A DNA stretch of 64,000 bases from a virus. The stretch lies in IMG/VR virus record IMGVR_UViG_3300043395_003024, positions 81,205 to 145,204 of that record. The stretch is one strand, 5' to 3'. Shown piece by piece: positions 58,949-64,000 of the stretch. Made by a program: the position numbers and the translations under genes. The notes under the pieces are model-generated. The model saw only the letters and a program-made list of their open reading frames with translations. It ran no database searches and was not told the origin of the DNA. Each line of letters begins with the position of its first letter. Position 1 is the stretch's first letter.

Positions 58949-60151
58949 CTAGCGGTCTACCTTGATGACGCGAGGCCGTGCGGTCACTTCATCGCCAGCG
59001 TTGCCACCGCGACGGTGTGCGCGAATCCACTTCGCACGGTGTTGCTTCTGCGACGGATACCACTGGTTGCGCCAGTGGCCACGGACAAGGTGCGCGAGTG
59101 TCACCTTGTTACCTACACCTGTTCCATCGCTCTCATCGTCAAGCGCGCGACGCAGGGAGAGAATCGTCACGTTCCGTAGGTCACCACCGCGACCCACACG
59201 CGAGGCACGACGGCCGTGCGCGCGATGGAGAGGGGACTTACCTACATCTACATACTCTTCCATGAGACGGAACAGAGCGACGAGAAAGCGACGAACGGTG
59301 TTCTTCCTGTCAAGCGACGCGGAGAGCATCTCATCGGTCACGCGGTCTTTCTCGTAGTAGTCCTTCTCCTCGCGCAGTCCATCTTCGTCGTAGAAGAACG
59401 CGTAGATGTCCATCAGTCGCAGGTCGCGACCCATCTCGGGAATCTCCACCGTCAGGCCGTCTACGGTCGTTCCAGTCATCGTGCCGTACACGCGAACATA
59501 CACGCCCTTCTCCGCATCGGATGCGAAGAGCAACTTCTCGGCCAGCGCGTACTCGGCCGACTTGCGCCCAAACCTCTTCTCAACATCGGCCAGCGCGTCG
59601 GGCTTGATGCTGTCAATGTCTCCCCATGCGAACGCGCGAACATCCCAATGCTCTGCGCCGACGTAATCGCCGAACTCGTCGGGTGCGGTGTTGAGTCGCG
59701 TTCCCTTCACGCTTCCACCTCGCGCGACGATGAGGTCAAGCAGTGAGTCGTATTCGTGCGCCTTCATACGCGAGAGAACATCCATCGTGATGGGTGTCTC
59801 CATGACGACGAATCCGCACGGTGTGTAAATGTCCGTCGCGAACAGAACCTCGTCGGGCATCGTGGCCTCGGCCGTGTTCACCAACTCGCGCAGGTCGTCG
59901 GTCAGGAACACGGTGTCGGCACGGGTGAGTATCGCGTCGTCAAGTGTGCGCGAGACTTCGTGATACGCGTGGCTCTCCTTCATTGCGGATTCCAACGTCG
60001 CGCGCGAGAGCGTGTCGTCCACGGGTGCGCCCACGAACGCGCGGTAGTAGCCGTGGTGTAGCAGGCGGTCGGCCGTGGGGTGGCCGTTGCGGAACTCAAC
60101 CAACTTCGTGTGGAGGTCAAAGGCGAGTGAGGCAGACGAGATTTCTTCCAT
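58949..60151 (-). CDS. Conserved phage protein of unknown function (400 aa), leaderless
   Basis: On the minus strand TACATT lies 6 nt before the ATG. The start MEEISSASLAFDLHTKLVEF is helical; the middle is alpha/beta (TPCGFVVMETPITMDVLSRM). The C-terminus has VRGHWRNQWYPSQKQHRAKW then IRAHRRGG, a block I know from many actinobacterial phage and plasmid proteins, ending with a basic tail. Its function is not known; the conserved Arg/His/Trp end suggests nucleic-acid binding. Two minus-oriented GGTGTAGGTAAG-type elements lie inside the gene. Confidence 0.8.
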   Translation of the reverse strand: MEEISSASLAFDLHTKLVEFRNGHPTADRLLHHGYYRAFVGAPVDDTLSRATLESAMKESHAYHEVSRTLDDAILTRADTVFLTDDLRELVNTAEATMPDEVLFATDIYTPCGFVVMETPITMDVLSRMKAHEYDSLLDLIVARGGSVKGTRLNTAPDEFGDYVGAEHWDVRAFAWGDIDSIKPDALADVEKRFGRKSAEYALAEKLLFASDAEKGVYVRVYGTMTGTTVDGLTVEIPEMGRDLRLMDIYAFFYDEDGLREEKDYYEKDRVTDEMLSASLDRKNTVRRFLVALFRLMEEYVDVGKSPLHRAHGRRASRVGRGGDLRNVTILSLRRALDDESDGTGVGNKVTLAHLVRGHWRNQWYPSQKQHRAKWIRAHRRGGNAGDEVTARPRVIKVDR

Positions 60152-60157
60152 GCCCCG

Positions 60158-60184
60158 AATGTACCACCAGCAGGACAGACTTCC
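60158..60184 (-). promoter_or_regulatory. Repeated promoter, copy 4
   Basis: Minus strand: GGAAGTCTGTCC, 9 nt, TACATT, then 6 nt to the ATG at 60151. It is the best -35 of the set (TTGGAA). The rest of the 281-bp gap up to 60432 is GC-rich with the hairpin ACCGTGC-TTC-GCACGGT (60298-60314) and one minus-oriented GGTGTAGGTAA; no gene is seen. Confidence 0.75.
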
Positions 60185-60432
60185 AACTCCGCTACCTGCC
60201 GTTCACACCCGTGCGCGCAGGCCGTGCCTGCCCTCCCTCCGGGAGCCCCGTTTCGCTTCTTGTCGCTCCCGCCTCGCTTCGCTCGTTGGGCTGGCGCACC
60301 GTGCTTCGCACGGTTTGCCCTCTGCCTGTGTGGCGTGGGTTGCCGTGGGTGTTCGGGCGTGTGGCGTGGCGTGTGGTTGTGCGCCTGTGGTGGGTGTGGT
60401 TCCCCTCTTTCGGGGTTACCTACACCTTCCCG

Positions 60433-60993
60433 TCACCAGTCCCTGTGTTCGGTCGGGTTCTCGTTCTCCCGAATCTGTGCGTCGTACGCCAGCCAGCCTC
60501 GGGTCGTCTCGTACGCCTCCAATGCCTGCCACTCGTCCCACGAGATGCTTCCGCAGTAGGTCGTGGGCGAGAGCGAGTAGTCGCTGATGCCGTGGCGGTC
60601 GTCAGAGCCTTCCAGCCTCTCTCGGGTGAGCAGGACTCCGACGACGATGCGGTCGCCCTTCTTCGCCTCCGTCTCGGGGAGGGTCAGGGTGACTTCTGCG
60701 CCAGCACCGTGCCAGCCCCAGTCGTCGTACGGGAACTCGTCCACGAGGCAGGTGGCGCACTCGCAGGCGAGCGTGTTCGTCCACTCGCCGTTCTCGTCGC
60801 ACGGCACGGGCTTGCCCTCGTACAGGCACGGGGTGTCCAGCACCAGCGCACGGGCGGTGTTGCGGTCCCACCAGTCGGGGCGGAACCAGCCCGTGACGGA
60901 CTCGCCGTCCACGCTGTCCACCGTGAGGACGACCTCACCCTCGTACAGGACGCGCCCGTCCCTCAACTCGCACTCCGTCTCAATCCTGAGCAT
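60433..60993 (-). CDS. Unknown 186-aa protein
   Basis: The start at 60993 (MLRIETECELRDGRVLYEGE) has AAAGGGGAG upstream on the minus strand, better than a longer frame. The body is beta-rich (VVLTVDSVDGESVTGWFRPD, AEVTLTLPETEAKKGDRIVV) with Cys at LACECATCLVDEF that could bind metal. Long plus-strand frames here are shadows. No family recognised. Confidence 0.65.
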   Translation of the reverse strand: MLRIETECELRDGRVLYEGEVVLTVDSVDGESVTGWFRPDWWDRNTARALVLDTPCLYEGKPVPCDENGEWTNTLACECATCLVDEFPYDDWGWHGAGAEVTLTLPETEAKKGDRIVVGVLLTRERLEGSDDRHGISDYSLSPTTYCGSISWDEWQALEAYETTRGWLAYDAQIRENENPTEHRDW

Positions 60994-61192
60994 GGCTCCC
61001 CTTTCGTCGGGGGAGACCGTCCCCCCCGACACCGCCAGCGTACCACGGGTGGGGCAGGCTTCCCGTTGTGGCTTACCTACACCGTACCTGCCGTGCCTCC
61101 CCGTTGCGTGGGGGCGCGTGGGGGTCTTCTCCCTGCGGGAGCCCCGCTATCTCCGGCATGACCTACCTACACCTTCCCCTACGGACAGCACC

Positions 61193-61209
61193 TTTCAGAT
61201 AGATTTATC
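61193..61209. promoter_or_regulatory. Near copy of the 53756 palindrome before the DUF932-like gene
   Basis: TTTCAGATAGATTTATC differs from the 53756-53772 copy at one base. It lies 26 bp before the ATG at 61235, where a repressor would block the start of transcription. No clear promoter boxes were recognised. Confidence 0.45.
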
Positions 61210-61234
61210 TACGAGATAGAGAGACGGAGACACA

Positions 61235-62260
61235 ATGGCTCACCAACTAGAAATCAACGAAGATGGCACAGTGCGCATGGCGTATGCGGATAGAGAAATC
61301 CCGTGGCACAGACTCGGGAAACCCATGAAAGGGCTACAAACCGCAGAGGCAATGCTCAATGCGGCGCAAGCTGATTTTGATGTGGTGACGACACGAGTCG
61401 CCGTGTGTGACGACAACGGTGAACCAATCCGTCAGCCTGACGGAACACCGATTCTCGTTCCCGATTCACGGGCAACAGTACGAGTGAACGCAGACGGTTC
61501 GTTCGACGGACTCGCTACTGTCGGCACACGCTATGTCGTTCAGCAAAACAAGGAATGTCTTGACTATGCGCTCGACATCGTTGGTGCGTCAGGCGGTGAC
61601 GCAGTTGTGGACACTTGTGGAGTTCTACACAGTGGGCGTGAGTTTTTCGCATCTATTGACATGGGTGCGCTCGTTATTGACCCGTATGGAATCAACGACT
61701 CAATCGAGCGTTATCTGCTCGTTCACAACGGACATGACGGAAAGACGGCAATCACATTCGCAAACACGAGTATTCGTGCCGTGTGTAAGAACACTGTAAT
61801 CGCAGGCGTTTCATCTGCTAAGCGAGTATTCACTGCTCGTCACACACGAAACGCAGACAGAGCAATCGAGCAAGCGAATGAAGTTCTCAACATTTCGAGC
61901 GCATGGGCTCGTGAGTTCGCACGAACGGCAGAACAACTGTTGTCAATCAAAGTTCCTGCGTCATCTCCGATTCTCGACAAGACACTTGACGCAGTGTTTC
62001 CGTTAGCAAAAGACGCAACAGAGCGTCAGCAAAAGAACCGTGAAGAAGTAGTCGCGCTCGTTCGTGCTGTGTACGCAAACGACAACAATGCGAAGAACTA
62101 CGGGTACAACGGCTGGTCGCTCGTCAATGCTGTCGGCGAGTATCTCGACCACTATCGTGACGCAACACTGACAGAACGAGCACTTGCGTCTATGAGTGCG
62201 AACTCGTGGGTATCAAGAGCAAAGGTAAAGGCGCAGGACTATCTCTTGTCAGCAGTATGA
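61235..62260 (+). CDS. DUF932 (phage/plasmid-like TIGR03299) protein
   Basis: A 341-aa protein with the family's layout: DREIPWHRLGKPMKGLQTAE near 22, then VPDSRATVRVNADGSFDGLA, GREFFASIDMGALVIDPYGI, HNGHDGKTAITFANTSIRAV (conserved) and a charged helical C-terminal half (NDNNAKNYGYNGWSLVNAVG, EYLDHYRDATLTERALA). These proteins are common in phages and plasmids; no function is established to my knowledge. Codon use is less GC-rich than the preceding 7 kb, so the composition changes again here. Confidence 0.88.
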   Translation: MAHQLEINEDGTVRMAYADREIPWHRLGKPMKGLQTAEAMLNAAQADFDVVTTRVAVCDDNGEPIRQPDGTPILVPDSRATVRVNADGSFDGLATVGTRYVVQQNKECLDYALDIVGASGGDAVVDTCGVLHSGREFFASIDMGALVIDPYGINDSIERYLLVHNGHDGKTAITFANTSIRAVCKNTVIAGVSSAKRVFTARHTRNADRAIEQANEVLNISSAWAREFARTAEQLLSIKVPASSPILDKTLDAVFPLAKDATERQQKNREEVVALVRAVYANDNNAKNYGYNGWSLVNAVGEYLDHYRDATLTERALASMSANSWVSRAKVKAQDYLLSAV

Positions 62261-62313
62261 TGTCCACTGCTGTTATCATTTGTGTACAGTTCTAGCAGTG
62301 AGGGAGAGACGTC

Positions 62314-62766
62314 ATGAACGATGACGGAGATGACGAAGATTTCATCGACTCTGCCTATGACGACGGACAAGAGCGTTCGAGCGCAGAACTAGCAGTATGG
62401 CTATCAGAGTTCATGTCGCAGTCACAGAAGGCACAAAGGTTGTACAGAAGTCACTTTTGTAACATCGTTGTCAATCGACTCTACGATGAGTTTGGTGTCG
62501 AGGGAATGTGCGAGTTGATGATGGCTATTGACAACCGTGCTGGCTGGATTTCCGACATTCTCATCGAGGACACAGAACTACATGACGCACTGTTTAACAT
62601 TCATGGCGTGTTCGATGATGACGCAATCATCAAAGCTCGCATGAGCAAGGAACTAATCGAGATGAATCGCAAGATTTGGCGTCTGCGTCGCAAGTACGCC
62701 AAGTTGATTGCTCAGGAAATCATCACTGGTATCGAGACGGAAGATACGACACAGACAAACGACTAG
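62314..62766 (+). CDS. Unknown 150-aa helical protein
   Basis: GGGAGAG lies upstream of the ATG. The acidic start MNDDGDDEDFIDSAYDDGQE is followed by long helices (LAVWLSEFMSQSQKAQRLYR, KELIEMNRKIWRLRRKYAKL). No motif. It overlaps the convergent helicase gene by 4 bp. Confidence 0.7.
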   Translation: MNDDGDDEDFIDSAYDDGQERSSAELAVWLSEFMSQSQKAQRLYRSHFCNIVVNRLYDEFGVEGMCELMMAIDNRAGWISDILIEDTELHDALFNIHGVFDDDAIIKARMSKELIEMNRKIWRLRRKYAKLIAQEIITGIETEDTTQTND

Positions 62767-64000
62767 AACAGTTTGTCGAGCATTCCCATAATCATCTTTG
62801 TAGACAAATCAGAGTTACCTACACTTCCACCTTCGACTGCGGCGTCTACCACTGACCTCTTTGCCTCAATGATGTCGTAGATTTCTTCGTCTATCGTTCC
62901 CGAAGTAAGCATGTAGGTAGCGGTGACGCTTCCTTTTTGTCCAATACGATGAAGGCGACTGTATGTTTGGTCTACATCGGCGGGTGTCCACGGTAGTTCT
63001 AAGAACAAACACTCCTCTGCGGCTGTCAGGGTGTGTCCCGTCTTTGCCGCTTGTATTGACAGAACCATGACAGGCGCGCTCTCCACGCTCTCGTTCTGAA
63101 AACGAGCCTTATTCGCTTCCACTTCCTCGACCGCCATGCCACCCTGAATGCGAAGATTGCCGTATTTACGAGCGAGTTCATCAACGATGTCACGGTGGTG
63201 AGCAGCGACAACAACTTTCTTGCCGTTTTCGATTCGAGCATTTATCCACTCCTCTGCTACTTCCATCTTTGCTTTGGCGGCAATCTTGCGAAGCACTGAC
63301 AGGCGAACGAGGTGTTCATTTGCCTCTGCCCTAATCATGGCGGCTATTGCTGCCCCGTATGAAGGCTTGCCTTGCTCTATTGCGAGTTGTCGTGCTCGTT
63401 CTGCGATGTACAGCAGAATGTCTTTCTCCGCCTTGACATACTCTTTCATCGTCGTCGAGTTCCCCTCGACAAGTACCTTGCTGTGTATCACGGGTGGTAG
63501 TTCGGCGAGAACTTGGTCTTTGGTTCGCCTGATGTAGCACGTGCCACGCAAGCGCTCATTGAGTTCGTCTAGGTGCGAGTGCCCACTGATGTTCCACTGT
63601 CCAAAGTTGTCTTGATACGCCGCGCAATAACGCCGATAGAAACCCCACAGTCCACCGAAGTCTTTGAGACGACCGAGAATCTCCAACTGCGATGCGTATT
63701 CATTTGGGCGATTAGTCACGGGTGTTCCGGTGAGACACAGGACTAGTCCGTCTTTGTGAGCAGACTTCGCCATTTTCACCGCCGCCTTTGTGCGCTGGGC
63801 GGTTGGTGTCTTTGCGTAATGCGACTCATCAAAGATGTACGAGCGATGACCAGCAAGTCGTTTCTCCCAATGAGCAATGTTGCTGTATCCGATGACAACA
63901 ACATCGTACGAACCACGTTCAGGGAAGTCCTTGCGATTGGTGACGTGCGCAATACGCCTATCAGGAAGCCAGCGATTCCACTCTGATACCCAGTTCAGCA
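62763..64000 (-). CDS. SNF2-type DNA helicase/translocase, 5' partial
   Basis: The visible ATG at 63779 is internal: the frame stays open to the window edge and encodes YDVVVIGYSNIAHWEKRLAG then HRSYIFDESHYAK, a DExH-box Walker B. Next come CLTGTPVTNRPNEYASQLEI (motif III), YRRYCAAYQDNFGQWNISGH and RRTKDQVLAELPPVIHSKVL. The C-terminal lobe has KVVVAAHHRDIVDELARKYG, VLSIQAAKTGHTLTAAEECL (motif V) and SRLHRIGQKGSVTATYML (motif VI Q-x-R-type, HRIGQ). This is the SNF2 family, close to SMARCAL1-like phage helicases. The Walker A part lies beyond the window. Confidence 0.9.
   Translation of the reverse strand, partial: LNWVSEWNRWLPDRRIAHVTNRKDFPERGSYDVVVIGYSNIAHWEKRLAGHRSYIFDESHYAKTPTAQRTKAAVKMAKSAHKDGLVLCLTGTPVTNRPNEYASQLEILGRLKDFGGLWGFYRRYCAAYQDNFGQWNISGHSHLDELNERLRGTCYIRRTKDQVLAELPPVIHSKVLVEGNSTTMKEYVKAEKDILLYIAERARQLAIEQGKPSYGAAIAAMIRAEANEHLVRLSVLRKIAAKAKMEVAEEWINARIENGKKVVVAAHHRDIVDELARKYGNLRIQGGMAVEEVEANKARFQNESVESAPVMVLSIQAAKTGHTLTAAEECLFLELPWTPADVDQTYSRLHRIGQKGSVTATYMLTSGTIDEEIYDIIEAKRSVVDAAVEGGSVGNSDLSTKMIMGMLDKLF

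Larger units (their letters stand above)
55157..61173. repeat. Dispersed 12-mer GGTGTAGGTAAG (about 14 copies)
   Basis: Plus-oriented copies at 55157, 56473 (one change), 57240, 57358, 57734, 58496 and 58927. Minus-oriented copies (CTTACCTACACC on the plus strand) at 58528, 58896, 59109, 59236 (one change), 60416, 61072 and 61162, with a weaker one at 62815. Most face the same way as the local genes and many lie between genes. They recall the asymmetric stoperators of mycobacteriophages in distribution, but the sequence differs. Confidence 0.75.

Noticed and set aside
58507-58965. 152-aa plus-strand frame
   Set aside because: It is an out-of-frame shadow of the 63-aa gene at 58692, starting before its promoter.
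59944-61161. 405-aa plus-strand frame
   Set aside because: It lies antisense to the conserved leftward genes at 58949 and 60433, is rich in Arg/Val/Pro from GC bias and has no recognisable domain.
55157-61173. GGTAAG repeats as intron 5' splice sites
   Set aside because: The flanking genes have continuous frames and bacterial signals; no intron is needed.

Overview
The window is a 64-kb piece of a large tailed-phage genome, most likely a phage of an actinobacterium. Phage origin rests on an HK97-type major capsid protein, a terminase-small-subunit-like protein, eleven tRNA genes scattered among very small genes, and giant multidomain proteins next to the head genes. The actinobacterial host is inferred from a WhiB-type Fe-S regulator, an Rpf-like domain in the cell-wall enzyme, a DUF732-like lipoprotein, an MSMEG_6728-like protein and many promoters that would make leaderless mRNAs. 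No large terminase, portal, tail tape measure or integrase was recognised, so the window is an internal fragment. A gene runs off each end.

Layout. (1) 1-22.4 kb: rightward head region. It holds a UvrD-like helicase fused to a long unknown tail (5' partial), an acidic Cys-containing protein, a 2491-aa multidomain protein, several unknown overlapping genes, the capsid protein with its own leader hairpin and terminator, a DUF6321-like protein, a staphylococcal-nuclease-like enzyme and small proteins. (2) 22.4-26.3 kb: leftward block with tRNA-Arg, an HNH endonuclease, an adenosylcobalamin-dependent ribonucleotide reductase and two unknown genes. (3) 26.4-40.7 kb: rightward block with a PAKKA-repeat basic protein, WhiB, a primase-helicase, a terminase-small-subunit-like protein and a 2948-aa giant carrying GNAT-like, two ADP-ribosyltransferase-like, DnaQ-like exonuclease and HEYGH metallopeptidase domains. 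(4) 40.7-48.2 kb: SSB, nuclease-like protein, thioredoxin, and an array of tRNAs with tiny genes between them, including a tRNA-Ile(UAU)-like gene without a D arm and a three-hairpin tRNA-sized RNA candidate. (5) 48.2-53.6 kb: thyX followed by a complete, translationally coupled dTDP-L-rhamnose operon (rmlA, rmlC, rmlB, rmlD), then a convergent secreted muralytic enzyme. (6) 54.5-61.2 kb: a GC-richer segment that opens with a CA-rich, iteron-bearing repeat zone. It carries small genes driven by a repeated promoter (GGAAGTCTGTCC-N9-TACNNT) and a dispersed 12-mer GGTGTAGGTAAG whose orientation mostly follows transcription. (7) 61.2-64 kb: a DUF932-like gene, an unknown gene and a partial SNF2-type helicase.

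The most striking feature is a pentapeptide, usually RLSSG, that occurs 16 times in the three largest proteins and lies between recognisable enzyme domains. I infer that it marks linkers or processing sites in injected 'polyvalent' proteins. The nucleotide enzymes (class II RNR, thioredoxin, ThyX) fit a phage making its own dNTPs. The rhamnose operon points to sugar decoration of a phage or host component.
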